Source of the DNA: CAXXOK01 sp964640955
Lineage (GTDB): Bacteria; Bacillota; Clostridia; Christensenellales; Aristaeellaceae
DNA length: 64,000 nucleotides
Assembly: GCA_964640955.1 (NCBI GenBank)
Contig: CAZXJI010000001.1
Span: 434,001 to 498,000 of the forward strand
Reading direction: 5' to 3'
A program made the translations under genes and the position numbers. This document shows positions 36,770 through 46,365 of the stretch, in pieces (position 1 is the first letter of the stretch; every line of letters begins with the position of its first letter). The notes beneath the pieces are model-generated. The model was given only the letters and a program-made list of their open reading frames with translations. It was not told the DNA's origin and ran no database searches.

Positions 36770-38425
36770 TCAGGGCTTCCCGGGTCTTTTTTCGTGCGTC
36801 GCCCTGTACTGCCGTTCGCCGCCGGAAAGGTTATACACCCGCCTGAAGCCTTTGCCCAACAGGATGTTCTGCGCCGCGTTCCCGGTCGTCCCCTTGTTGC
36901 AGTAGGTAACGGTCACCGCCTCCCGGTCCAGTTCCGCGGCGGCGGCCCGGAGCCGGTCGTGCGGGATGCTCACGGCCGCGTCCACATGGCCCTGCTCATA
37001 CTGCGCCGGTACCCGGGCGTCGATCAGCTGATACCTTTCGCCCGAGGCGATCAGTGTGTCCAGCTCCCCCGCCGTTATCAGCGGCCGCCCGTGGTGGATG
37101 GCGTTTTCCAGAATCATCCCCGTGTACGCCACCGGGTCCTTGGTGGTAGAGAAGGGCGGCGCGTACGCCAGGTCGAGGTGGAACAGGTCCTCCGCCCTCG
37201 CCCCGAAGGTGATGGCCGTCACGAAAACGTCGATGCGCTTGTCCACCCCTTCGAACCCCACGATCTGCGCCCCCAACAGCCGTCCGGTCGCCCGGTCCGC
37301 CACGGCTTTGACGACCATTTCCCGGCCGTGCAGGTACGTCGGCGTGGCGGGCTTGATGTTGTGGCAGACAACGGCGTCGTATCCCAGCGCCTTCGCCTCG
37401 CGCTCGGAAAGCCCGGTCTGCGCCACGGTCATCTCGAATACCTTAAAGATGCCCGTGCCCAACACGCCCCGGAACGTGAGGTCGCCCCCGGTCGCCCGGT
37501 CGCCCGCGATCCGCCCGGTTTTGTTGGCGGTGGAGCCCAGCGGCCGCCAGACCGGCTTGCCGGTGACCGCGTGGAACTGCTCGGCGCAGTCGCCGCAGGC
37601 GTAGACGTCCGGAACGCTGGTGCGCATGGCGGCATCCACGCGGATCGCGCCGGAAACGCCCAGCTCGACGCCCGCCGCCGCCGCAAGCGCCGTGTTGGGG
37701 CGCACGCCCGCGGACACCAGCACCATGTCCGCCTCGATCGTTCTGCCGTCCGCAAGCGCCACGCCCGTTTCGGCGATGCTTTCGACGGTGACCCCCGTCA
37801 GCACGGGCACGCCGTTTTTCGCCAGATAGGCTTCGACGTGCGCCGCCATGTCCGCGTCCAGCCCCGGCGCGACCTGCGCAAGCTTTTCCAGCAGGGTGAC
37901 GCGGATGCCCAGTGTTTCCAGATTCTCGCACATCTCAAGGCCGATGAAGCCCGTGCCGATCACCGCCGCCGTGCGGGGGCGGCGCTCGTCGCAATACGCC
38001 TTGATGCGCAGCATATCGCCGATATTGCGCAGGGTGAACACGTGCGGCGCGTCCGCGCCCCGGATGGGCGGCACCGACGCCACGGCGCCGGTCGCGAGGA
38101 TCAGCCGGTCGTACCGGTCGGCAAACGTCTCGCCGGTTTCGAGGTTTCGCACCGTCAGCTGCTTTTCGGCGGGCGAAACCGCGGTCACCTCGTGGCGGGT
38201 CAGGACATCCACGTTGTACTTGCTTTTGAAGTAGGCCGGATCGCGCGGGGTCAGCTCCCCGGCATCCGGGACGATCCCGCCGATGTGGTAGGGCATCCCG
38301 CAGCCGGAGTAGGAAATGAAGCGATCTTTTTCGTATACCGTGATTTCGGCGTCCTCGCTGTTGCGCCGCGCCTTGGCGGCGGCCGAGGTGCCCGCGGCGA
38401 CCGCGCCGACGATGACGATTTTCAT
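36770..38425 (-). CDS. CoA-disulfide reductase-like flavoprotein with C-terminal rhodanese domain
   Basis: This 551-residue protein has an FAD-binding start VIVGAVAAGTSAAAKARR, the active-site SYSGCGMPY (Cys near residue 41) of CoA-disulfide/NADH oxidase-type reductases, an NAD-binding TAAVIGTGFIGLEMCENL, an FAD-closing VYACGDCAE, a dimerisation domain, and a rhodanese domain (~455-551) with VTYCNKGTTGNAA containing the catalytic Cys. This CoADR-Rhod fusion handles CoA persulfide, polysulfide or disulfide in anaerobes. AGGAGGG precedes the ATG. It is monocistronic. Confidence 0.92.
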   Translation of the reverse strand: MKIVIVGAVAAGTSAAAKARRNSEDAEITVYEKDRFISYSGCGMPYHIGGIVPDAGELTPRDPAYFKSKYNVDVLTRHEVTAVSPAEKQLTVRNLETGETFADRYDRLILATGAVASVPPIRGADAPHVFTLRNIGDMLRIKAYCDERRPRTAAVIGTGFIGLEMCENLETLGIRVTLLEKLAQVAPGLDADMAAHVEAYLAKNGVPVLTGVTVESIAETGVALADGRTIEADMVLVSAGVRPNTALAAAAGVELGVSGAIRVDAAMRTSVPDVYACGDCAEQFHAVTGKPVWRPLGSTANKTGRIAGDRATGGDLTFRGVLGTGIFKVFEMTVAQTGLSEREAKALGYDAVVCHNIKPATPTYLHGREMVVKAVADRATGRLLGAQIVGFEGVDKRIDVFVTAITFGARAEDLFHLDLAYAPPFSTTKDPVAYTGMILENAIHHGRPLITAGELDTLIASGERYQLIDARVPAQYEQGHVDAAVSIPHDRLRAAAAELDREAVTVTYCNKGTTGNAAQNILLGKGFRRVYNLSGGERQYRATHEKRPGKP

Positions 38426-38586
38426 AACAGCCCTCCTTTGAGCGGCGGTTCGGTAGGGACGCGCGGCCGCGCCTCCCGGTTTTCATTGTGTACGTCCGGA
38501 CGGCCCGTGTCAATAGGCCGGCATCCGTCCGGCGGCAGGGTTGATTTGAATTGCGTAAAAGCCGGATTAGAATTCGGTGAAATCCC

Positions 38587-38632
38587 TTGACATCATTTCC
38601 TAACGGTATTATATTGCTAACAGTGTTCGCTA
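38587..38632 (+). promoter_or_regulatory. Promoter with overlapping inverted-repeat operator for the MarR-ABC operon
   Basis: TTGACA (38587-38592) and TATATT (38610-38615) are 17 bases apart. TTGCTAAC (38614-38621) and GTTCGCTA (38625-38632) form an inverted repeat with 3-base spacer covering the -10 end and start point. This is where an autorepressing MarR protein would bind. Confidence 0.7.
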
Positions 38633-38657
38633 AATGGGCACGAAGGAGAGATCGGTC

Positions 38658-39152
38658 ATGGATTATCGGGCACTGGCGGAGGAATTGCTGCGCAAAATGT
38701 ACTTCCTCAATAAAAGCAGGCCGCAAAGGAGAATCAACGAAGGCATGCGCGGGGAAGCCTTCGTGCTGCAGTACGTGATCTTCCACGACGGCCCCGTGCA
38801 GCCCAACGAGATCAGCCGGTTCATGAACATCAGCACCGCGCGCATGGCCGCCGCTCTCAACGGCCTGGAGCGCAAAGGGATGCTCACCCGCCGCATCGAC
38901 CCCGGCGACCGCAGGCGGATCCTGGTGGAGCTGACGGAGGAAGGCCGCCGCTACGCCGACGGGCAGCGACTGGAGATGCTGGACCACCTTACGCGGGTGA
39001 TCGAGCGCCTCGGCGAACACGACGCGGTCGAGTTCGTGCGCATTATGGGGCGCGTGGCGGACATCTTCGCCGAGGTGCACCACGAGGGCGATCCTCACCC
39101 GCCCTTCGCGCAGGGCCCCCATGTCCGTCGCCGCCGGGGGGACGCCGAATGA
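38658..39152 (+). CDS. MarR family transcriptional regulator
   Basis: This 164-residue protein has a winged helix-turn-helix: GPVQPNEISRFMNISTARMAAALNGLERKGMLTRRIDPGDRRRILVELTEEGRR, with the DxRR wing typical of MarR. ATG 38658 follows GAAGGAGAG; an earlier in-frame ATG at 38634 lacks a site. It lies directly before two ABC exporter genes and behind a promoter with an operator-like repeat, so it probably represses this operon until a drug or bile-type ligand is bound. Confidence 0.92.
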   Translation: MDYRALAEELLRKMYFLNKSRPQRRINEGMRGEAFVLQYVIFHDGPVQPNEISRFMNISTARMAAALNGLERKGMLTRRIDPGDRRRILVELTEEGRRYADGQRLEMLDHLTRVIERLGEHDAVEFVRIMGRVADIFAEVHHEGDPHPPFAQGPHVRRRRGDAE

Positions 39153-39176
39153 GAAAAGAATGGGAAGGAAAGAGAT

Positions 39177-40937
39177 ATGCTTAAAATTCTGAAGCGCCTG
39201 CGGCCGTCCGAGTGGCTGCAGGCGGCCGTGAGCCTCGTGTTTATCGTGGTTCAGGTATGGCTGGACCTGAAGCTGCCGGATTATATGGCGAAGATCACCA
39301 CCCTGATCGAAACGCCGGGCAGCGATATGGCGGAAATCTGGGAGGCCGGCGGCTACATGCTGCTGTGCGCGCTGGGCAGCTTCGCGGCCGCGGCGCTGGT
39401 CGGGTTTTTCGCTTCGCGCATCGCGGCTTCGTTTTCCCAGCTGCTGCGCAGCCTGCTGTTCAACAAGGTGGACAGCTTCTCCATGGAGGAGATCAGCCGC
39501 TTTTCCACCGCGAGCCTCATTACCCGCTCCACCAACGACGTCACCCAGATTCAGATTCTGATCACCATGGGGCTGCAGCTGATCATCAAGGCGCCGATTA
39601 CCGCGGTGTGGGCGATTACCAAAATCGCGGGCAAGGGCCTCGAGTGGACGATGGCCACGGGCGTCGCGGTGGTGGTGATCCTGATTCTCATGACGTTCCT
39701 GCTGATCCTGGTGCTGCCGAAATTCCAGAAGATGCAGGCGCTGACCGACAACCTCAACCGCGTCACCATGGAGAACCTCTCCGGCGTGCGCGTCGTGCGC
39801 GCCTACAACGCCGAGGAATACCAAAACGGCAAGTTTGAGGTCGCCAACGAGGAATTGACCCGCAACCAGCTCTACACCAGCCGCGGCATGGCCGTGCTGA
39901 TGCCCACGATCTTCGCCGTGATGAGCGGGCTTACGCTGTCCATCTACTGGATCGGCGCGCACCTCATCAACGCCGCGCAGGCGATGGACAAGCTCACCCT
40001 GTTTTCCAACATGGTGGTGTTCTCCTCCTACGCCATGCAGGTCATCATGTCGCTGATGATGCTGGTGATGATCTTCCTCCTTCTGCCCCGGGCCATGGTA
40101 TCCGCCAGGCGTATCAACGAGGTGCTGGAAACCGCGCCCGCGATCCTGGAGGGCAGCCAGACCGAGGGCCAGCCCGGCCTCGCCGGGGAGGTTACGTTCA
40201 ACCACGTCAGCTTCCGCTACCCCGGCGCCTCGGAGGACGTGCTGCACGACGTAAGCTTCACCGCGCACCGGGGTGAGACCGTCGCCTTCATCGGCTCCAC
40301 CGGCAGCGGCAAAAGCACGGTCGTCAACCTCGTGCCCCGCTTCTTCGACGCTTCCGACGGCGAGGTGCTGGTGGACGGCGTGAACGTGAAAGCGTACACG
40401 CAGGAAGCGCTGAACAACAGGATCGGCTACGTTCCCCAGAAGGCCGTGCTGTTCATGGGCACCGTTTCCACCAACGTAAGCTACGGCGATAACGGCCGCG
40501 GCGAGCCCACGCGCGAGGCGGTCGCCGACGCCGTGCGCATCGCGCAGGGGACCGAGTTCGTGGAGCAGATGGAAAACACCTACGACGCGGAAATCGCCCA
40601 GGGCGGCACCAACGTCTCCGGCGGGCAGAAGCAGCGCCTCTCCATCGCCCGCGCGGTATGCCGCCGCCCGGAAATCTACATATTCGACGACAGCTTCTCG
40701 GCGTTGGACTACCAGACCGACCGCGACCTGCGCAAGGCGCTCAAACAGGAGACCGCCGGGGTCACCAGCCTGATCGTCGCCCAGCGCATCGGCACCATTA
40801 TGGGCGCCGACACCATCGTCGTGCTGGACGAAGGCCGGGTCGTGGGCAAAGGCACGCACCGCGAACTGCTGAAAAACTGCGAGGTATACCGCGAGATCGC
40901 CATGTCGCAGCTGAGCGAGGAGGAACTGGCCCTATGA
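39177..40937 (+). CDS. Heterodimeric ABC exporter subunit A
   Basis: This 586-residue protein has an ABC_membrane domain (~1-310, six helices) and a nucleotide-binding domain with Walker A GSTGSGKST, signature NVSGGQKQR, Walker B IYIFDDSFSALD and H-loop region VAQRIG. The Walker B end has Asp instead of the catalytic Glu and the H-loop has Gln for His, the degenerate site common in one half of heterodimeric exporters. It overlaps the partner gene by 4 bp (ATGA). Confidence 0.93.
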   Translation: MLKILKRLRPSEWLQAAVSLVFIVVQVWLDLKLPDYMAKITTLIETPGSDMAEIWEAGGYMLLCALGSFAAAALVGFFASRIAASFSQLLRSLLFNKVDSFSMEEISRFSTASLITRSTNDVTQIQILITMGLQLIIKAPITAVWAITKIAGKGLEWTMATGVAVVVILILMTFLLILVLPKFQKMQALTDNLNRVTMENLSGVRVVRAYNAEEYQNGKFEVANEELTRNQLYTSRGMAVLMPTIFAVMSGLTLSIYWIGAHLINAAQAMDKLTLFSNMVVFSSYAMQVIMSLMMLVMIFLLLPRAMVSARRINEVLETAPAILEGSQTEGQPGLAGEVTFNHVSFRYPGASEDVLHDVSFTAHRGETVAFIGSTGSGKSTVVNLVPRFFDASDGEVLVDGVNVKAYTQEALNNRIGYVPQKAVLFMGTVSTNVSYGDNGRGEPTREAVADAVRIAQGTEFVEQMENTYDAEIAQGGTNVSGGQKQRLSIARAVCRRPEIYIFDDSFSALDYQTDRDLRKALKQETAGVTSLIVAQRIGTIMGADTIVVLDEGRVVGKGTHRELLKNCEVYREIAMSQLSEEELAL

Positions 40938-42802
40938 GCGAGCAAAAGGAAACGAGGCCCGGCCGCGGCCCGATGGGCGGCCGCGGGCCCATGGGCGGGC
41001 ACGGCATGATGGGCCCGATGGAAAAGCCGAAGGATTTCCGCGCGACCATGAGCAAGCTGATCCGCTACTGCAAACGCGACCTGCCCGCAATCATCGTCGC
41101 GCTGGTCGCGGCCGTCGCGGGAACGACCCTGCAGATCATCGGCCCCGATAAACTCAAAGACCTGACCAACGAGATCAGCAAGGGGCTGCCCCAGCTGGTC
41201 AACGGCGCGCCGCTGATAGGCAGCATCGACCTGAGCGCCGTGGGGCGCATCGCATGGATGCTGGTGGCCTTCTACGCCGGCGCGATGATCCTAAACTTCA
41301 CCCAGTCCTACATTATGGCGACGGTCACGCAGATCATCTCCAAGCGGATGCGCACCGACATCGCCGATAAAATGAACCGCCTGCCGCTGAAATACTTCGA
41401 TTCCACCAGCCACGGCGACATCCTGAGCCGCGTCACCAACGACGTGGACGCCATCGGGCAGACGCTCAACCAGAGCGTGGGCACCCTGGTCGCCGCCATT
41501 GCCATGCTGCTGGGCTCGCTGATCATGATGTTCTACAACAGCTGGGTCCTGGCGCTGACCGCCATCGGCTCGAGCCTGGTCGGTTTCCTGCTGATGATGG
41601 TGATGATGGGCAAATCTCAAAAGTACTTCTCCCGCCAACAGAACGCGCTGGGCGCGATCAACGGCCACATTGAGGAGATCTACAACGGGCACAACGTGGT
41701 AAAGGTGTACAACGGCAGCCGCGCGGCGCGCGCCACGTTCGAGCAGATCAACGGGGAGCTGTACGCAAGCGCGTGGAAATCGCAGTTCCTCTCGGGCCTG
41801 ATGATGCCGCTGATGACGTTCGTGGGCAACCTGGGGTACGTGGCCGTGTGCGTGGTGGGCGCGGTGCTCGCCATGAACGGGTCGATCACCTTCGGGGTGA
41901 TCGTGGCGTTCATGATGTACGTGCGCCTGTTCACCCAGCCCCTTACGCAGATCGCACAGGCCTTCAACAACCTGCAGCGCACCGCCGCGGCCGGCGAGCG
42001 CGTGTTCGGCTTCCTGAACGAAAAGGAACTTTCGCCAGAAAGCGGCAAGACGCTGTGCCTGAGCAAGGTGCGCGGCGACGTGACGTTCGAGCATGTGAAG
42101 TTCGGCTACAACCCGGATAAAACCATCATCCACGACTTCTCCGCGTCCGTGAAGGCCGGGCAGAAGGTGGCCATCGTCGGGCCGACCGGCGCGGGCAAAA
42201 CAACCATCGTCAACCTCGTCATGCGCTTTTACGAGCTGGACGGCGGCCGCATTACGCTGGACGGTACCTCCATCGCCGATCTGCCCCGCCACAACGTGCA
42301 CGAACAGTTCGGCATGGTGCTGCAGGACACGTGGCTGTTTGAGGGCACGATACGCGACAATATTGCCTACGGCCGGGAAAACGTGACCGCCGAGCAGGTG
42401 ACCGCCGTCAGCAGAGCGGTGGGGCTGCACCACTTCATCCGCACCCTGCCGGACGGATACGACACGGTGCTGAACGCCCAGACCAGCCTTTCCGAAGGGC
42501 AGAAGCAGCTCATCACCATCGCCCGCGCCATGATCCAGAACGCGCCGCTGCTGATACTGGACGAAGCGACCAGCTCCGTGGACACGCGCACCGAGCGCAT
42601 CGTGCAAAGGGCCATGGACAAGCTGACCGAGGGACGCACGTCGTTCGTGATCGCGCACCGGCTGTCCACCATCAAAAACGCCGACCTGATTCTGGTCATG
42701 CGGGACGGGGACATTGTGGAAAGCGGCACGCACGAGGAACTGCTCGCGGAGAACGGCTTCTACGCCAAGCTGTACAACAGCCAGTTCGAGCAGGTCGCAT
42801 AA
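40934..42802 (+). CDS. Heterodimeric ABC exporter subunit B
   Basis: This 622-residue protein starts at ATG 40934 in an ATGA overlap. A Gly/Met/Arg/Pro-rich head (~8-30) precedes six membrane helices. The nucleotide-binding domain has Walker A GPTGAGKTT, signature SLSEGQKQL, Walker B LILDEATSSVD and H-loop AHRLS. It keeps the catalytic Glu and His that the partner lacks, so it supplies the active site. Multidrug or lipid export is likely. Confidence 0.94.
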   Translation: MSEQKETRPGRGPMGGRGPMGGHGMMGPMEKPKDFRATMSKLIRYCKRDLPAIIVALVAAVAGTTLQIIGPDKLKDLTNEISKGLPQLVNGAPLIGSIDLSAVGRIAWMLVAFYAGAMILNFTQSYIMATVTQIISKRMRTDIADKMNRLPLKYFDSTSHGDILSRVTNDVDAIGQTLNQSVGTLVAAIAMLLGSLIMMFYNSWVLALTAIGSSLVGFLLMMVMMGKSQKYFSRQQNALGAINGHIEEIYNGHNVVKVYNGSRAARATFEQINGELYASAWKSQFLSGLMMPLMTFVGNLGYVAVCVVGAVLAMNGSITFGVIVAFMMYVRLFTQPLTQIAQAFNNLQRTAAAGERVFGFLNEKELSPESGKTLCLSKVRGDVTFEHVKFGYNPDKTIIHDFSASVKAGQKVAIVGPTGAGKTTIVNLVMRFYELDGGRITLDGTSIADLPRHNVHEQFGMVLQDTWLFEGTIRDNIAYGRENVTAEQVTAVSRAVGLHHFIRTLPDGYDTVLNAQTSLSEGQKQLITIARAMIQNAPLLILDEATSSVDTRTERIVQRAMDKLTEGRTSFVIAHRLSTIKNADLILVMRDGDIVESGTHEELLAENGFYAKLYNSQFEQVA

Positions 42803-42864
42803 ACGGCGCCTCCTCATAGCCCTAAGGCTTTTCGGCGCAGGACAATCGATGCTTCCAAAGCGTA

Positions 42865-42911
42865 GCGCCCGCCTCCCCGGCCGGTTTCCCGGCCGGGGAG
42901 ACGGGCGCTTT
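42865..42911 (+). terminator. Rho-independent terminator
   Basis: A ~20-bp stem with one mismatch (42865-42884 with 42889-42908) and TTTC loop is followed by TTTATG. It ends the exporter operon. Confidence 0.85.
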
Positions 42912-42958
42912 ATGTTTGAGTTTCCCTGAAACGTGTAGACGAGCCGCAAAACAAGGCG

Positions 42959-44872
42959 TCATTTTTGCCGGTTTTCGTGGTATCCCTTGTTGCGGTCGCT
43001 GATCACCTTGAGCAGCTTGCGGTAGGTCGCGTTGGTATAGCGGTCGAACGCCACGCCGAAGCGTTTGCTATGGTCGACTTTCTTTTCCCACACCACGTGG
43101 CCGTTGATATCGCCGATCGATTCCGAGAAAAGGTGGACGCGCTCGCTGCTTTCCCTGTCCTTGGCCTTCTCGCAGCACTCGACCTGCATCCCCGCTTCCG
43201 AAATATCCGTAACGCGGCAGTCGTCGTCTCCAAGCCGCACCGTCATGGTTTCGTCCGGCACCGTGCGTTCCGCCGTGCGCTTGCGGGGGCGTTCCACGCA
43301 CACCAGGATGCTCGCGGCGATCGCCGCCGCGTTGTACAGCGACCACGCGACGTTGATCATGAAGCTGCTCACATCCCCGGGTCGGAAGGCGGCGTTTCGG
43401 ACGGTCATCACCCAGGCCAGGACGGTCGCGAGCATCAGGAAAAGAAACGGAAGCGACGTTTGCCAGGCGAAGGTCGTCCGGTCGCTGTTCAGTCCCTTGG
43501 GCGTCACGCGGAACGGTATGGGCCTTGCGAAGATCGCCTCCACCAGCGCCGCCAGCGCCAGATGGGGCGCCATGGCGACCTCGTAGATATGCCGCCAGGC
43601 CAGCGACCGGTTATCCCGCGAAAGCGCGCGGTAGGAAAGGAACGACGCCAGGTAGGACGGCAGCCAGAACCGGATCAGGTCCTGGGCGGACGCCTGCAGG
43701 ATGACCGTCGAGAAGATCAGGTAGATCAGCGGGCAGACGATGTAGATGATCTTCTGCACCCCGAAGAACCAGTACACCAGCCCGTCCAGGTAGATCGCCC
43801 GCTGGGCGAAGGTGAGGCCTCTGGTGGTGAGGGGGTTCCATTTTTTCGCGACCTGTATGTTGCCCCTGCACCATCGCTCCCGCTGGCGGATCAGGTCGCT
43901 GAAGCTTTCCACGGAAAGGCCGGTGCAGAGCACCTCCTTGACGAATACGGACTGATACCCGCGAGCCTGCAGAAGCATTCCCGTCGCCATGTCCTCGGTG
44001 ATGGTACCCGTGGGGATACCGCCGATGGCCGTAAGCGCCGAGCGCCGGAAGACGGCGTTCGTTCCCACGTGCATGACCGCGTTGAAGTTGGCGCGCGCAG
44101 CCTGGATATCCAGCATGAACAGGTCCTGCTCGTTGGGGATGCGCCGGTTCAGGTGCAGGTTGAACTGGAAGGGGTCGGGATTGTAGAAAATCTGCGGCGT
44201 CTGCACGAAGCCCACGTTTGGGTCGATCAGGTACCCCATCGTCCTTTGCAGGAAGTTCGACTTGGGCACCATGTCGGCGTCCAGCAGCATGACGAACTCG
44301 CCCTGCGTGTGGGAAAGTGCGTTGTTGAGGTTGCCGGCCTTCGCGTGCGCGTGGTCCGCCCGGGTCATGTGGCGCACGCCGAGCTCCTCGCACAGCGCAT
44401 GGGCGCTTTCCCGGTTCCCGTCGTCGCACAGGACGATCGAAAGCTTCTCCGCCGGATAATCCAGGTTCTGGCAGGCGATGATCGTCTTGCGCAGAATGGA
44501 CATATCCTCGTTGTAGGTCGCGATCAGCACGTCCACCGTCGGCGGCTCGGCCCACTCGGCAAGCGTGTGCGACGGCGTGCGGTTGGGTTTGATGAAGATC
44601 AGCCGAAAGACAAGGGATTGAAAGAAGCCGACCAGCTCGGCCCCCAGCAGCAGCAGGCCCAGCACGGCGCTCGCGGCGCCGTAGGAAAAGGGAAGCGTGT
44701 ACAAAGCGCGCCAGAGCAGATAGACCGTATTGCAGGCAATCGTCAGGTAGATGAAAACGTCCTTGCGTTTTTTCACCCCGCGGGACAACAGGAATCCCAC
44801 GCACAGCAACAGGATGCTGACGGCGGCGTAGCCCATGGAGCGAAGATCGATCGCGGTGTTCAGCGACAACAT
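42959..44872 (-). CDS. Cellulose-synthase-like family 2 glycosyltransferase with C-terminal PilZ domain
   Basis: This ~637-residue BcsA-like protein has four helices at the N-terminus and a GT2 domain with LIATYNED, LCDDGNRE, MLLDADMVP, TITEDMATGM and QRERWCRGN (the QxxRW motif). More helices follow, then a PilZ domain (~530-630) with an Arg-rich RPRKR and DISEAGMQVE, the c-di-GMP binding pattern. It should polymerise and export a beta-glucan when c-di-GMP is high. The chosen ATG at 44872 has GGAGG 8 bases upstream. No bcsB, bcsZ or bcsC is nearby. Confidence 0.9.
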   Translation of the reverse strand: MLSLNTAIDLRSMGYAAVSILLLCVGFLLSRGVKKRKDVFIYLTIACNTVYLLWRALYTLPFSYGAASAVLGLLLLGAELVGFFQSLVFRLIFIKPNRTPSHTLAEWAEPPTVDVLIATYNEDMSILRKTIIACQNLDYPAEKLSIVLCDDGNRESAHALCEELGVRHMTRADHAHAKAGNLNNALSHTQGEFVMLLDADMVPKSNFLQRTMGYLIDPNVGFVQTPQIFYNPDPFQFNLHLNRRIPNEQDLFMLDIQAARANFNAVMHVGTNAVFRRSALTAIGGIPTGTITEDMATGMLLQARGYQSVFVKEVLCTGLSVESFSDLIRQRERWCRGNIQVAKKWNPLTTRGLTFAQRAIYLDGLVYWFFGVQKIIYIVCPLIYLIFSTVILQASAQDLIRFWLPSYLASFLSYRALSRDNRSLAWRHIYEVAMAPHLALAALVEAIFARPIPFRVTPKGLNSDRTTFAWQTSLPFLFLMLATVLAWVMTVRNAAFRPGDVSSFMINVAWSLYNAAAIAASILVCVERPRKRTAERTVPDETMTVRLGDDDCRVTDISEAGMQVECCEKAKDRESSERVHLFSESIGDINGHVVWEKKVDHSKRFGVAFDRYTNATYRKLLKVISDRNKGYHENRQK

Positions 44873-44983
44873 GGTCATCACCTCCCCATGGCATATGCGG
44901 TTGTTATCATTATACAGGAAGTCGATTAATATTGCTATCCCGGCCTGTTTGGCCGCGCCAACGCCGCCGGGCCCGCGGGCGGT

Positions 44984-46363
44984 CTATCCCCGCGCCCTTT
45001 TCTTTTTCAATAGCAGCCACATCAGAAAACCCAGGTAGGCGAAAATCAGCCCGATCGTCACCATCAGCATCGTGTCGGATTCGGCCGCGAGCGCCACGAA
45101 GATGAGCATGGGGCTGCCCAGCACGATGCCGAAGCTGCTGCCCGTAACCAGGTTGTTGGCCGCCGGGGTCTCGAAGTTCGGGTCGATGGGCCGAAGCAGA
45201 AGCACGCCGGAACTGATGGTGCCCGTCAGCATCCCGAACATGGACACGAACCCCTCCTCGGGATAATCCGGGTAGACGCGCGCACACAGCCAGCGCAGGT
45301 AGAAAAACGTGGACACGCCGCCGCCGACCGCCATCAGCAGGAAGGGCACCCACAGGCCGGACAGGTCCGCAAAGTCGATGGAGGCGATACCCGCGACGAT
45401 CATCAGGTCGAACGCCAGGCCGGATATGCGGCTGAGCAGGTAATTGTTCTGGTACTGTCGGGTCATAACCTTCGATTTGCGCAGGTAATGCAGGATGGTC
45501 TTAATCAGCATGGCGAGCATGGAGCCGATGATGAAGTTGAACCCCCACAAAAGCGGGGAGATGGTCTTGAGCGCGCCCGGTGCCACCGCGCCGATCAGCG
45601 ACGTGAGCCCCCAAGTGACCAGATAGGTGCACAGGTAGGCCAACAGCACCAGCGCCACCTGGATGGACAGTCGGTCCACCGATTCGGACAGGGGAATCTC
45701 CCCCTTGTCCTGAAAGGTGTCCACCGTCACCGATCCGGACAGCGCGGGCTGCTCCACGCGCCTTTCCATTTTTCCCTTGCGCGAGAGGTAATTCAGGTAC
45801 GGCACGCCCACCATGCAGGCGCACAGGTAGCCGGCCGCCGCCAGCGACAGCCCGAAGGACTGCCCGCCCTGAAAGCCCAGCGCCTCGTAGGTCAGGCCCA
45901 CGTTGTTGGCCTGGCCGGGGCCCTGCCCGAACGACATGGGCAGAAGGATGCCCGACGCCTTGAACAGCCCCGGCATCCACAAGGCGCTAAGCAGAAGCGC
46001 CAGCCCCAGCCCGACGGCCGCCTGCATGAGATACGTGCTGATGATCACGGCCCCGCTTCGGAAGCCCGAGCCCTTGTCCTCGCCTTCGCCGCGGCCGTTG
46101 GCGGCGCGCAGCGACAGGGCGATGAAGCCGATGGCGATGCCGTGGTAGGTGACCATTTCCAAAAAGTTCGTCGGTATCTTAAGGATGCCGACGCTTTTGA
46201 GCAGCAAAAGCAGAAAGCCGGCCAGCACCGAGGTGGGAATGAGGCTGTTGCGAACGAAACGGTTCTTGCGCACCAGGACGTTGGACAACAGCAACGCCCC
46301 GGCGATGATCCCCATCTGTACGAAGAAGCTCCACAGGCCCGTGTTGGCCGCCGTATAATCCAT
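44984..46363 (-). CDS. GltS-like sodium/glutamate symporter family protein
   Basis: This 459-residue protein has about twelve membrane segments. It contains NSLIPTSVLAGFLLL near the start, SFGQGPGQANNVGLTYEALGF in the middle and FEVGLLTG-like FVSMFGMLTGTISSGVLLLRPIDPNF later, the two inverted-repeat loops of the glutamate:Na+ symporter family. The start codon lies 2 bp after the stop of the acyltransferase gene, so they are probably co-transcribed. The substrate may be glutamate or another dicarboxylate. Confidence 0.82.
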   Translation of the reverse strand: MDYTAANTGLWSFFVQMGIIAGALLLSNVLVRKNRFVRNSLIPTSVLAGFLLLLLKSVGILKIPTNFLEMVTYHGIAIGFIALSLRAANGRGEGEDKGSGFRSGAVIISTYLMQAAVGLGLALLLSALWMPGLFKASGILLPMSFGQGPGQANNVGLTYEALGFQGGQSFGLSLAAAGYLCACMVGVPYLNYLSRKGKMERRVEQPALSGSVTVDTFQDKGEIPLSESVDRLSIQVALVLLAYLCTYLVTWGLTSLIGAVAPGALKTISPLLWGFNFIIGSMLAMLIKTILHYLRKSKVMTRQYQNNYLLSRISGLAFDLMIVAGIASIDFADLSGLWVPFLLMAVGGGVSTFFYLRWLCARVYPDYPEEGFVSMFGMLTGTISSGVLLLRPIDPNFETPAANNLVTGSSFGIVLGSPMLIFVALAAESDTMLMVTIGLIFAYLGFLMWLLLKKKRARG

Positions 46364-46365
46364 AC

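Noticed and set aside
40658..40933. A longer N-terminus of the second ABC exporter subunit
   Set aside because: It lies inside the first subunit gene in another frame; the ATGA overlap at 40934 is the natural start.
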